Shown: in pieces, positions 46,001 to 58,900 of the stretch | How the letters are laid out: each line of letters starts with the position of its first letter | Position numbering within the stretch: the stretch's first letter is position 1 | DNA from: Labyrinthula sp. Ha | Taxonomy: Eukaryota; Sar; Bigyra; Labyrinthulida; Labyrinthulaceae | Direction: 5' to 3' | Assembly (NCBI GenBank): GCA_015227615.1 | Contig: JAALGZ010000007.1 | Location: 868,001 to 932,000 of the forward strand | DNA: 64,000 nt | The notes under the pieces: generated by a model | The model's database searches: none | The model's input: the letters and a program-made list of their open reading frames with translations, nothing else | Told to the model about the DNA's origin: nothing | Translations under genes and position numbers: made by a program

Positions 46001-46871
46001 ATTGTTTTCATTAATTCAAAAATTATTCTGGGCTTCAACTATACACATTTGTATTAAACAGTTTCCGATAATGTATATAATAATGGAAAATAAAACCAGA
46101 GACACCTGCCAATATAAGGTGTACACCTGGAATAAAGGGCCTTAATGCTTCTTCCATTTTTTTTAGTTTAATTTGTAGAACTCGGCTATTTCTTGCATTT
46201 AGATAGTTAAAGTTGGCTTTTTGGCTGATTGAGTTTTTATTCAAGCCAACAGGTATTCTTGTAAACTCAGTTGTACATTACTGTGGTTTAAAGGCGATTT
46301 TCTCACGATATCAATCTTCAGCTTGGAGATGGTGTACATTAACAGCAAAGGGGAGGTAACTCAATCCCGTTCCACGTTTAGCCTCTACTCCATAACAAGT
46401 TTTATCTGGGAAGGAATTCACCTTATTTCACACCTGTATCTCCATTCCCCATTATTTATTTCTTAGTTTTGAAAGTCTTTTTTCCTCGCCGCAGCAAGTT
46501 ACAAGTCGCAACAGGAACAGAAGAATACGAGGGTTCAATGATAACTCAAACATTACGAGTGATTTTTTTTCTTGAATAACAATAGGAAATCGTTTCACCA
46601 GACGAAGAGATAATGGTGGGTTCCGTTCAATGACTGACGTAACTAGAGAAGGAGCAACAAATCAAAATGTTGTATGCTATTTTATTTGCCTTCAACTATA
46701 GAATCTAAGTGGTGGTGGTGGATGACGAAGATAAATGCATAGCATATGGTCTATGCGCTTTTAGCCGTTGAATATACTTGTTTCGTTAATAACGGATAAA
46801 TGATTAGTTTTTCGTAAACCTAAATGGTCGAAAAACTATGAAAGGTATTCTTAACGGTTAATTTGTAACTT
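40006..46871. other. Long gene-poor gap
   Basis: Almost 7 kb without a convincing gene. A patch of richer composition at about 40346-41000 has short frames (40346-40558, 40785-40976). One plus frame there reads GDRQGDSPS, faintly like the RQGDxLSP motif of LINE reverse transcriptases, so the patch may be an old relic. A 63-codon frame at 42897-43088 (starting MKYKRPLTIYLPRNVYATDL) has protein-like composition but no known family. The rest is AT-rich and featureless. Confidence 0.4.
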
Positions 46872-47993
46872 TTATATGGTTTTTGCTTTTGAAAGAGAAT
46901 CTTCGAAAGGAGAATAGCAGACTCCATTTTCTGTAATAATCGCAGAAATGAGTTTGTTTGGGGTTATATCAAAAGCAGGGTTGAATGCCTGAGTTCCTTC
47001 TGCAGCAATCTGCACGCCTTCAATTTCAGTTACTTCAGTTGAGCTACGTTCTTCAATTTCTATTTCATCTCCATGAGGCAAACTTAGATCAACTGTTGAC
47101 GTTGGTGCAACTACAAAAAAAGGAATTTTGTTTTCCTTCGCACATACAGCAAGCTTATAAGTTCCAATTTTGTTTGCCACGTCACCATTACGACAAATTC
47201 TATCTGCACCAACTAAGATGCAATCAACCTGGTTCTTGTACATTAAGAAACCTGCAGCATTATCTGCAATTAATCTGTATGGAATATTTCTCTCCTTAAG
47301 TTCATATGTTGTTAGTTTTGCACCTTGAAGTCTTGGACGAGTCTCATCAACATAAACCAAAAGATTATCAGTTTCAGACTTTGTTTCATCCAAAGTAAAT
47401 ATTACTCCTAAAGCAGTACCAAAGAATACTGTTGCTAGAGAACCTGTATTGCAATGATGAATTATTCTTATATTGGATTTGTCCTTTACAACAGATCTAA
47501 CCAAATCAGCCCCAAACTTTCCCATACGCCTATTTGTTTTAACATCTTCATCTGCAAGCAGTTCAGCTTTTTCCAACAAGAAAGATGTGATTTTTTCTGG
47601 TTCAATATTTTGGGTGTTGTGAAATTCTTTCTCGAAAGCTGAAATCAATTCGCTTGTTGCCCAACTTAAGTTTACAGCGGTTGGTCTAGCTGAATCCAGT
47701 CTTTCTTTTGCAGCCTTCAAAGACGAGATAACATCAGCTAAATTTAAGCGCTCAATTTTTTTTGATGCTAGAACCATACCAAATGCACCTGCTAAACCAA
47801 TGGCGGGGGCTCCGCGAATGTACATGTCCTTTATAGCAACATAAACGTCTTCTATAGTGTAACAGTTCTAAAAATAATTGTGAATTTAAGTGGGTACATG
47901 ATATGTTGCTACTTTTGGAAGTTTTCGCTGATCAATTAGTCGTAAATATCCGTCTTTGTGCCAAAACACGGTTCTTTCTTCTTTGGAAGACAT
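46872..47993 (-). CDS. MRI1: Methylthioribose-1-phosphate isomerase, one micro-intron
   Basis: A 30-nt GT-AG intron at 47868-47897 separates a 32-codon first exon (VFWHKDGYLRLIDQRKLP) from the main exon. The spliced protein is 363 aa, normal for the family. RGAPAIG (from about residue 50), the active-site Cys171 in HHCNTGSLAT and the active-site Asp254 in VGADRI are all present. The enzyme isomerises 5-methylthioribose 1-phosphate to the ribulose form in the methionine salvage pathway, in the cytosol or nucleus. These catalytic residues separate it from the related eIF2B regulatory subunits. The ATG at 47993 is the first in frame, and the join restores a family-typical helix (TIEDVYVAIKDMYIRG). 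Confidence 0.93.
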
Positions 47994-50900
47994 AATGGAT
48001 GAGCAGCTGAGTGGAGTTCGAATACAAAAAGCTTGTAACTATAGTAACACCATATTGGAATAAATAAATATTCAAATATTATAATAAAGTATTCAGACTC
48101 TTGGTAAATGAAAAAGACATATATGGAAATAAATTTCATCAAAACTTATTTAGCACAAAATACCCTATATATTTATATATATATTAGTTTTTTTTTTGAA
48201 TAAATGTGTGAATATTTGTGGAAGCCAATGAAAGTGATAAGAAAAGAACTTAGTCTTAAGGCGCCCATCCAGGCATTAGTAGATAAAATTTACCTAAATT
48301 GCACACCAACTTTCCTATTTACAAAAAATTAGAAGCATTATTAAATCAGAATGTCTGTCTTGGTCTGCTTAGAGTATTAAGCACAAGAGGACATGGAGGG
48401 TTCAAGATTTTGAAGCTTTCCATAACGTTGCCATTATTAATTATGACACCGACTTAAATGAATCAGAAATTGAGCACCAAGACCATTGATTATAACTTGC
48501 TTTTGACAATTCTGGAATAACAGCTTGACTTTTCATTCTAAATATAAACAAATAAGGTATACCCATTTTGCTGGATCTAAGTTTGGAAAAACCAATATCG
48601 ATTAGGCTGGACTTTCGATAGCAACATTTCTAGTCACTTCATGTCTTATTGCATCTGTTGACACCTATTCAACCAATATCCCACTTTTACTGAAGAAACA
48701 CTATTTGGAATGTTTATATATATATTGTGAGACTTTCATTTACAAATATATTCCTTTCACGCTGACAGTGAATATGAAAATGATACTAAGTACCAGGAGA
48801 TTGAAAATATGAAGAAAATGCCAACAGCAAGGTAGATATGTAGCTAAATATTCGAACCAATTCTAATGGTGTAATTAACTGTGTTTCTTCTGTTAATAAT
48901 TCTAAGAGTGGCTGTTCATTGCCTAATGGGTAAGTTTTCTGGGGTTCTACGAATGTTGACTAACAGATATCTGCTTGCGCCTTAGAGAGCAACATGACTA
49001 AAATTTGTTTTTGGTCAAATGATTCAAATCGGTAATTAATCATAGCAACACGAATTGATTTAGAGCAAAGTAGGGAAAGCATCAAATTGACTCGTCCTCA
49101 GTGAATTCATTCAGCTTTGTAGGGTTTTTGGACCCTGATATGTGTACATTGAAGGAGATTCGGAGTTAAATAGTGAAATCCACAAAAATTTAAATAAAAA
49201 ATTTAAAGAAAGTATGAAAATGGACAAGGAAGTGCTACAAAATGAGTTGCTTAAGAAGTGATTCTTAATTCTTAACCCTTTTGAATATTTTTTACTAGAA
49301 ACATTGAAACGCTAAGACTTTAATCTATCTCGTTCAGACATTGAAACATTTTCATTAATGGATGTACAAAGCTTCCTCGGTGGTGCTTCAGTTTTAAAGT
49401 CAACACACATTTTTTTCTACTAGCAAAAAAGGTATACGACATCTTCGACCGTGCTGCCAAAACAGCCAGTGAACTCAAGTTTATCTGCAAGAAGGTTTCT
49501 AGTTTTATGAAGTTGTTGCAGGATGATTCATCAACCTCAACTATCATTAACAACCCAAATACTTGTTAAACCAACATTGAGGTGGAGAAAAGACAAGTCT
49601 TCCCATTAACTATCTAAACAACATTTTCTCGACTTTTTTGACCTCTAAGACTCGACTATTTCTTTTGGTTTTCCTTCTAAGAGAAAGGGATCTAACCTTT
49701 AAATCTAACTGAATGTAACTATGAAAACAGATACCATAGTCCAAGATATTGCACATACATAAAGGGCTTCAATACCATATCTAGTATGGTTTAAGCATAT
49801 AATTTAACGAAACCTCTAAGACCATAAATACTTTGCTGAAAGTGAGTGAGTTTAGTATCCCTGCGTACTTTGCTTTAAATCGGATCATGGATGTTACGAT
49901 AAATGACTGATTTGAACTGTTAATACAATAACACGTTTTGTTTAGGTCGCTCTCGTTGCGGAACTATCCACTTTTACACCAATATTCTTTAACTCCCGGT
50001 ATAACCGGCTTCTCATGTTGCTGGAATTTTATGGATAAGATAAACATTCTAACAATAGGAGGTGAGTCATATAAAATTAACTCAATCTAAAGTGTATGTA
50101 TTTGTATTATTCATTGCTAAAGCTAGTTTTGCTGTATTGGAGAGGTTTCAATTTTTAGACTAGTATTATTCCTTAGGTACACAACTAATGGTTTATCATT
50201 TATTTTAGATGGGTTGACTTAGAAGGCACTGCTCCATACTGAAAGAGTAATTCAAAAATGTGATTTAGGCATATTCATATGTATTTATTTTATACAAATT
50301 TCAGACTGCAAAATTGTTTTAACTGAGTTTAGACTCATGCATTTATACCATCATTGGGTTATGCTTACTAATAAGTTAATGAGAGTAAGGACAGGATCAC
50401 AAGAAAAACTCTCTATGCAGAGTTACTCACCCGTGCTTGTTTAGTCATTCAGTAGTTGAAACAACCGAAACTATTTTCTACATAAGCTTCAGTTTTCAAT
50501 TCTTAGCAAGTACTAAAAGGCAGAGCAGGCTTCGAGGCAGAATTGTTGGGCTTAATGTTCTTCGATATCATGGGCAATTGAAAAGAAACAACCTTTCTTG
50601 GCTAGTGATAGATTAAATTAGTTAACTATTCACCTTAGAAGTAACTCCGGTGAAGGTAAATATATGAGGGGTTAGAAAAGTTTTGGGACTATCTGTTGTG
50701 GGTCGTCTTAATTCTCTTGTACCTCGGGCAGACAATAATTTCAAAATGCGATTATATTTTTCCTTGCTTAATGGTAAAATACGGGATTGCCCAAAAATAA
50801 ATTATAGTTATACTAAGTGATCTCTATCTCCGTTTATTTGCTGTTGAAAGCTTTCTGTACTAATAGCCTTAACTTTCTAAGTTGGGAAACGACGTGTGGA

Positions 50901-51789
50901 AACTTGTTTTGCTAAACAGAAGCATCTGCAAAATAACATGCTTTGATAAAGTCAACCTGTTTACTTTGATTAATTACAACAATATGAACCAAATGTACTC
51001 CTATCATGTTTACTTGCAGTTATTCGGTCATTAGATGTGAAAACTAGGCAAACCGCTTGATAAAATAACATCAAAATTAAAATAATATAAACCAAATTTA
51101 AAATTTTTATAATTTTTCAGAATTTCACAGTTTTAAAATAAGATTTTAGTTTTGTTTTTGTCATTATTGTATCAAATGACATCGAACCTCATGGTCCATG
51201 GGCGAGCTCGTCCAAAACTATTAAAAAATTTTCTTGTGTCATTTGTAAAGCTACGTAAAACGGATCACATGACCCAGAAAAAGTCAGGTATGTACAGGAA
51301 TCGGAGGCATAGTATTCAAAACTTCAATTTTATCTTATCGGAACAAAGTTTGGGTACTGAAGTATTAGATGAGCCAGTCACAACAGAGCCATATTCTACT
51401 ATGATTAGACCGCTGCTAATAATATTAGTGCTTATTAGGTATAATGATAAGTAGAAGGAAGTAGGAAGATTAGTTAAAATCCTATTGAATGAATAAAAGG
51501 ATAAGCGTAAGTCCATGGAATCCCAAAGAAAAGGGCTCGAAGACTCAAGAAATATCCAAAACTCAATTTATCAAATAAAAAAAAAATGTCCATATGGGCC
51601 AGACCTCAAATGATATTCATGATACTCATAAACTGCAGTCAAAGTTCTTGAAGAACATATCAGTATCACTTCAAGTGAATTAAGGAATATCAAAATTGAT
51701 AGGATATATCGCGATTTTATTAAACGCTACCCTAATGCGAAAGAAAGCTAGAAACTCAATATTACGTTACTACAAAGGCAAATTTGAAA
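47994..51789. other. Gap with scattered coding-like fragments
   Basis: No intact gene. Plus-strand text between about 48360 and 49570 is partly coding-like: HADSEYENDTKYQEIENMKK near 48760-48820, a 40-codon charged frame near 49150-49260, and VYDIFDRAAKTASELKF ending in TAA near 49570. Candidate introns of about 41 nt fit some joins but not all, so this may be a decayed or multi-exon gene. A 100-codon frame at 51152-51454 has no known motif. The rest is AT-rich. Confidence 0.35.
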
Positions 51790-53302
51790 ATGAGATTTAG
51801 CGGCTTGTATATAGCTTCAGGACATTCGTAAAGATTTTACACTAATCAAATTTAGAAATAAAGTCCTCGTTGAACGAAGCTGGATTACTGCAAATTTCTC
51901 AGGTAGAAAAATAATTGATAAATTGTTCAAAGTTACCCGTGTTAACGAGTTTAACAAGAAGGTATATTCTTTTCTCACTTTTCCTGTAGGAGTATCAAAG
52001 AGTTGTTCCAATTGAAAACAAAGTGTGTATTATAAAGAATCAAAGGGATTTATTGTTTATAATAATAATAGAAGAGGATACCACATCTTCACTACCTTTC
52101 CAGTTCTTGGAAAGCTTCGTTCATTGCCTAGAGCAATTTCTAGGACAAGTTTCTGAGAAAACAATAAAGAGCAACTTTTCATTGATCTATTTGTGCATTG
52201 AAGAGATGTGTATAAATGGTACATTTTATTCTTATTTAAATATAGGAATACCTTGCTTAGAAGAGCCTGCGATGTTGAAGATGTTAATTTCTCCTCCTAG
52301 TTTGAAGAACAAACTATATAGTACTATTGGAAACAGCTCTCTTGTATCTTCTTATTTACCAAGAAATATAACATCTGCATTAGATTGGAGAAGCAAAGGT
52401 ATTAAATACTCAAAGGAAGAAATACTTATCGATATTATTGAAGAAATAACTTGTGTATTTAATACAAAGGGCACATTGTTAAAATCATCAGTCATTGGTA
52501 AAATTTTTGTAAAATCACAACTCTCTGGTATGCCTGAAGTATCCTTGTTTCTCAAAAACCGTGAGGTATTTTTGTATGTTTCTTAACTTTAGGAAATTGA
52601 AGATTATTCTTGTCATAAATGCGTCAAACTTAATACATTTATGAGCGAAAAGGTTTTGCAATTTGTACTGCTTGGCTTATTATTTTAGCTTAGGTTCCTC
52701 CTGATGGCGAATTTATTTTGATGAAATATACTCTCCGAAATATTCCGGATAAAAAGATGAAATTAATCTTACCTCTCGACTTTACTTCTCAAAGTATAAG
52801 CAACATGAAGTCAGAAATCCCTAAAAGAAATATTAGGTTTAGCATTTCAGGAAATTTTAATAGCCCACTATTCAGGAAAACCAATCTTGTCAATTTCGGA
52901 CTACATAATAAGATGAACGGCATGGAGCAAAGACGCGTAAAGAAGATAAAATGTGTTACTAAGTTTCCACGGGTTATTTCAAGTATTTCTAATGCTTCCA
53001 AAAGTAATTCTATGGAGGTCAGTTTTAGTTCAATAAACTCTGCACTGAATTGGTCTTTGGTGGATTTAAGTCCGGAAATTGGAAAAGACAGATCTTGCAT
53101 AGAAACAATAGTGCACTATGAGAATGAAAAAAAAATGACTGACTCAGTTTTGGAGGTGCAAGTCAATTTTGAAGTTGAAAACACTCTTGTTTCAGATATA
53201 GATGTTTCACAAGTTAAAGTATTTGGTCATAAAGAAGTTCCACACAAGGGAGTAAAACTTCTGACTAAAGGCAAAAATTTATGTTGGAGATATAAACTAT
53301 AG
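51790..53302 (+). CDS. AP3M: AP-3 adaptor complex mu subunit, five micro-introns
   Basis: Introns at 51828-51855, 51962-51989, 52219-52245, 52566-52592 and 52665-52693 (28, 28, 27, 27 and 29 nt, all GT-AG) leave a 457-aa protein from the ATG at 51790. Residues 1 to about 140 form the longin-like mu N-domain (NKVLVERSWITANF). The linker contains PAMLKMLISPPSLKNKL, close to the ILKELIKPPTI block of animal AP3M. WRSKGIKYSKEEILIDIIEE matches its WRRTGVKYTNNEAYFDVIEE, and VPPDGEFILMKY matches IPPDGNFRLLSY. The C-terminal mu homology domain ends FGHKEVPHKGVKLLTKGKN, as in AP3M. The subunit recognises tyrosine-based sorting signals in traffic to lysosome-related organelles. It is slightly longer than the usual 415-418 aa. 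Confidence 0.93.
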
Positions 53303-55496
53303 CCAGAAGACATTGTGCCATCTTACCGAAAATCATGTTACCACCGATGTCGCCAGTAAGCCCAGTAGAAGTCCGATATTAACATCCTCTTGATGGAACT
53401 CTTGTTATCATCAGGTACAATAAACCATGTTCGTAAGATTTTCTCATTCATTTTGGCCTAGATGTTCAACATCTTTCCCCGAAATCTGCTGCTATGCTTC
53501 TATTCATTCATTCTTTCTTGCTCTAAGCTGTCAATGTAGTAGACACAGTTGGCTAAGCGCCGAAGCTTCTCCGTTTGTGTTCAGAGCACTTGATTTTATT
53601 CTTACAAGGTATCTCTATTTCAGTCAAAGCATGAACTGAGTAATTTAGGTTTCATGGTTTTGGTTACGACAATTCTGTTGTTTCATAGTCCATTGTTCCT
53701 GTGTCATTTAAGAAGGCAAGTTTGCTAGTGTGGATTTTGCAGCTTACATTTTCAATCTGTTTTCCTCTGTAACACCTTCCCGTGATGTAGAAAAATACCG
53801 TGTGAACTCGTTAACAAGTCAATATGCAAATAATTGCTATACTCCTCTTGCGATTTGTTTGAAAAAAAAAAGAAAGTCATTTTTTATAATAACTTCATCT
53901 ACTCTGTTATTTATTAAATCTTTAGCTTAAGTAAAACGCTGATACTACATAAACAGTTACTAGACTTCCAATGTGCTGCATATATATGTATGTTTGGAAA
54001 GCCAGGTAGTTTCTTTTCTCAGCAGCTAACTTCATACCAACACATTGGTAGCCTGTAGCGGTAGATGTTTGATATCATTGCCATAATTGGGAGAAAATGT
54101 GGACACATTCTTAAACTAGTTACTGTTTAGTAGCTTCAGCTAACACTTAATGTTATGGTTTAATATAAATATCCTGAGGGTGGAGGTGCATGGATTCATA
54201 GTAGGTCCCTTTCAGAAGCCATTGTCAAAAATGCAGAAAATTACTACCTTTACATAAGCAGAAGTTGCTGATGAAACTTAGACCATTTTCTGGTAGCAAG
54301 TGCTTATAGGAATTTTATGAAGGCAAAGTTCTGAAATTTCCACTCTTCTAAGGGGGCTAGTATGTGAGTAGAACAAAAGGTAAGATAACACATTGAAAGA
54401 GTACGTATACCTATGATACAAGAACGATATCAGTCTATAATTAAGAATCAGGTTTCAGCAAAGATAAATAAGTTCTTAATACAGCGCTGCAAAATATTTG
54501 CATCTTTAGTTCTAGCATACAGAGGGGAACACTGTTATTGATCTGGTTGAAATCACGTAGCTCATGGAAAACAAGGCTTAGTTGATGGTTTGCATACTGA
54601 TGTAATCAGAACAATTCATGCAGTAACTGGCAACAGACAAAACTCCTCTGACAACAATTGCATTTAGAATAAAACATAACATAAAAAAATAACTTCGGCT
54701 CAAGCGTACATTTCTCAGTCAATGCGAGAGTAACCGGTGAGTGCTGAAAACGTATTTCACAGCAAGCTGAAAGGGTCACATATTCGTTTGGATTTCCTAG
54801 GCAAGCAAATGAAGAACCCCAAAACTAATAGTAAACTATTTCGTAATCGAGTTGACTTAATAACTAGGCGATGTTTAAGACTTCAGTCGTTGTATCTAAG
54901 AATTCCCAAACGATGAACTCCGCAATAACTTTTATTTTGTAATTTTTTTCTTAATTATTTATACTTTAATTGTCTAAAATGTTGTCTAACAACATTTTCC
55001 GAGGTTGCACTAGGGATACCTCCTTGTACAGCAAGGGTTCTCTAACAATACTCTAAATCGTGTTGTAAACAAACTGTTACCTAGCAAAAATGAAAGAAAA
55101 ACCAAACAAAAAAATTCCACAAATGCATCTGAATTCACTTTAACTCTACAAAGATAAACGAGAGTAGCTGGTTATTTCATAAATATATACCCATTTGTTG
55201 GTTTTCCAACTACCTACTGTTAATCTTCTTCTTTCACGATGTTGGGAACTTGGGTCAATAAGTTTACGAGCCTCTAGATTTTAAACTCACCGCAAATCTC
55301 CTAAAAAAGGTTTTAGTGCCCTTTCAATGCATCTTCCGAGATTACTTACCAACCTTTTGACCTGCGCTTAAAAGTTAACAGCTCGCTGAAATATCTTGAA
55401 TTTCTTTTTCTATTAGTCTCGATTTGATCATAGCCTTTTGAAAAGAAATTAGCTCCTTGTATTACCAGCATGCCAGAAAGAAACTAGATTCTGTGA
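53303..55496. other. AT-rich gap
   Basis: Only short frames (for example 53427-53639 and 53730-53930 plus) with no recognisable motif. No RNA gene or repeat was seen. Confidence 0.45.
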
Positions 55497-55504
55497 GTAC
55501 TGAT
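55497..55504 (+). repeat. Target-site duplication of small hAT element, left copy
   Basis: GTACTGAT, repeated exactly at 55981-55988. Confidence 0.8.
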
Positions 55505-55980
55505 TAGGGATCGGATTTGATAAAAATTATCAGTAATTATTAAATAAATCTCTTGATTCTGATTATCAATAAAACAATTAGGATTTTCATTCTTCTCATA
55601 TAGTTCTGATTTTATTCTGATTATCAATTGATTTTCAAAATAAAGATGGACTTTGCGACCCTATTTTAAATTGCCAAAAATTTCATACTTATTTTCTGCA
55701 CCGTATCAAAGTCTTTAAAAACTGGCAACGTGACATGGGAATAATACAGTATTGGGATGTGCTTTGGCCATGTGGCTAATTTTTGAATCTTTACCTACCG
55801 TGTAAAAATGATTTTTTTTTGCTATTTGGCCCAGCGCCTTGTGACGGAGCCTCATAAAGAGAATTGAGTGATTATCAATAATCACTCCAAATGATTGGGG
55901 AATTATCAGAAGCAATCAATAAGAAAAATATAGGAAAAATTTTTATTGTTAAATTAACAATAAACCAAATCTAAATCCTA
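55505..55980. mobile_element. Non-autonomous hAT-like element (MITE), 476 bp
   Basis: The element runs from TAGGGATCGGATTTGAT to the complement of TAGGATTTAGATTTGGT. These are imperfect inverted ends that share TAGG and GATTTG, with identical 8-bp duplications on both sides. It has no coding capacity. Several internal copies of GATTATCAAT act as subterminal repeats. The ends differ from those of the 6.9-kb hAT element, so another hAT family must have moved it. The perfect duplications suggest modest age. Confidence 0.75.
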
Positions 55981-58900
55981 GTACTGATAAGACCTGAAAC
56001 TATTCAGGTCGTCAGGTAGCTTCTAGTTTTGGGTTCAATGTATATGTCGTTGATTAATTAAAGTAATTTAATGCTCTTTAAATAAAACATCAAAGAAAAG
56101 AAAAGAGAGCAATGCCATCCATTCTAATCACATCATAAGCTCTTTGAACTTCTAGAAGAAACAGTACTACTAGTAGCAGCTTCTAGTACAGTCCTGAAAT
56201 GTAAGTTATCCACTATTTTGTTTTAAGGCTTATACGATCTAACTACTACAATGTACGAAGTGGAGACCCAAACTATAAATACCTATTAGAGTCATTATTT
56301 TACGTGGTTTCCTTCCTAAATTTCATTCAGCAGAACCAAATAACATCTTGATGTACTTAGTATGACAAATTATATTGTACTCTTCGTCTCTAGGAGTGGA
56401 AATTGATCTGTTGATGGCTAAGTAATTATTTTCTTCGTCATATTTATTTTCTTAATTTTTTTGCGATAATTATTCAAAATTTTTCGTCATTATTTTTCAA
56501 AATTATTTATTCTCAATAATAATTTTGACCATTTGGCTCAATTGCAGTATGCTATCTGATTTTCCCAGACCATGCACCCCGTCGTATATGGTTTTTCATT
56601 GAGCGAGAAAAGATGATATATTTTTTTTCTTCTGACGATGGGCCATGTGCCCCACTTAATAAAAATACACTAGTAACAAGAATTAGTTTAGAAGAAGTTG
56701 ATATGAATCAATTTCCCAATTTCCTTATTGGTAATCACAATCAAAACAATCATCGTTTGTTTCTTAATAGCTTTTATCAAATATGTGGCATAAATTTCAG
56801 CAAAGCAGAAAAACATAAGTGACTTAATCAAAACTTCACTACTTTTCTCAAATAGATTGACGCCTAGGGCAGTATGATATTTAGATTTTATAACCCGCTG
56901 CTATAAATTTTAGATGGACATCTGTAAAGAACTATAAAATATACTCTAATTATTGCAGTAGGTATCAATGTTTTCAATCAAAGGGACCCTTTGGTTTTTT
57001 AAGGCATTTTTTTCACCAAATTTAATCAACTAATGAGCTCAGAGATCTGACATTAATAGTCGCCCTTAGTTCTGATAATCGTATCATGACTGTATGAATG
57101 TGTTTATTGTTTTATTTGGTGCTTATTAATACGTTGTTATTCTGTGCGTTTTCATCTTTATTCTAAAGCATAGAAACTTGTTTGGATGAAAAAATATGAA
57201 GGAATTTAATATATTTACCTTGAGTTTATTTAATCAAGCATGAATATGTTTGGTTCTATTAAAAATAATTTACACTGAGCATTTTCATATAAAATCTATT
57301 TCCAAATAATTTACAAACTAAAGAATCCCGCAACTCAGCCTTTTGTCTTTGATAAACTTATTAAGCAAGGAACTGAATTCTTGAGGCTAGAAAATAAGCT
57401 ACTGCTACGGACCAGAGCTCACATAAACATATTTTAGCACAAACAAAGCATCGTGTTTTGGGGACTATAATTAAAAAACCCAAAAAGATTAAACTATTGC
57501 GTGGATCCTGTTATCAGTGACCACAAAGGGTACCGTGACTTTACCAGTACCTTAGAAATTAAGTTGTATTAACAAATATTGCTTGAGATTCTGATTGGCT
57601 TATTAATATTTTATTATCTTCATCAATTACGTCTGTTTTTACTGCCTAACAGTCAAGTCTGTATGGGTTTTAGGCAATACTTACACTTTTTTCGTCTCGG
57701 ATAGCTAAAATTCAACACAGAGTTTATTCTTCAATAAAGGCAGATTAGAAAAAAAACACCACAAAGATAGCACTTCTGCTATCATACGCCAAAACCTTCG
57801 AATAAATTCTGAACCCAAATTCTTGTATTATTATATCAATGGCAAGTGCTATATGCAAAAGTTCCTCATGCTGTATTATGAAATAAGACTTTTTGATAAT
57901 ATTTTAATGACAATTAATCTTTCTTATTAAAGATAACCATAACATATACTGCTATGAACGTTCTTAAACAAATGAAACCGGCTTTTTTTTAACTAAACGT
58001 TAATAATAATTGTCAATAAAAACAAGATTCATAGGAAACATAAGGGCTTGCCCGTGGATTTCTAAAACCTGCATTATAATGAATTATGTCAATACATAGC
58101 TTCTTGCATTACTCAATTCTAATAAAAAAGATTTAAAACACTGGGAGACGTTTGTACAAAAAGGTTTCTCTGAAACATTTGGCTATACATGACCAAACTT
58201 CAAAAGGGTATAATTTCTGTTGAATGAATATAATATTATTAAAGTACCTAGATAAACTTAAGCACAGGAAAACATATAGTCAAATATAATACTTTTCTGC
58301 GATTAATATCAAATTTAGTTATATGTATATATGTAGATTGAATCTTAAAGCAACCAACTGAGTTAAAGATCAATTATGGACAGAGAAGATTATGCCCTTA
58401 GGGGTTACAGGTGTCATGCTCAAATTATCTCTAAGATTTATTACAATGAATTAAATTAATTCAAAATATATGGAGTTTGCATCAGGTAGTAAGACATTAA
58501 TTTATAAATCAATATAATCAGGCTATCACTGCATGGTTCAGCTGCCAACTAAAAGAAGTTTAAATACCTCTAATTGCGTTCAGTCAAGATAACAGCACTG
58601 CGTAAGTACTGATGAATTTACTTTAACTCAGAAATTTGCAAAGGAATTCTTAAAAGTAATGAGGCAACAAAGATTTTGTTAACCGGATTGAATCAGAAAA
58701 ATTTGAATAACACAAATCGACGATAAATATACCTTTTACAAAAACTCGGTGGCTCCCAACAACGTCTTAAACTTGCTATTTTTTTTGCTACTTAAATAGG
58801 TTATAGATAAGACTGAAACATCGAAAATCAACAACTTTGAGTTCATTTTATGTATAACGAGTAATACCACTTTAGAAACTGTACTAATTTTAATAAAAAC

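Noticed and set aside
48831-48870. GGTTCGAAT on the minus strand, resembling a tRNA T-arm
   Set aside because: The flanks do not form a cloverleaf; no tRNA gene is supported anywhere in the window.
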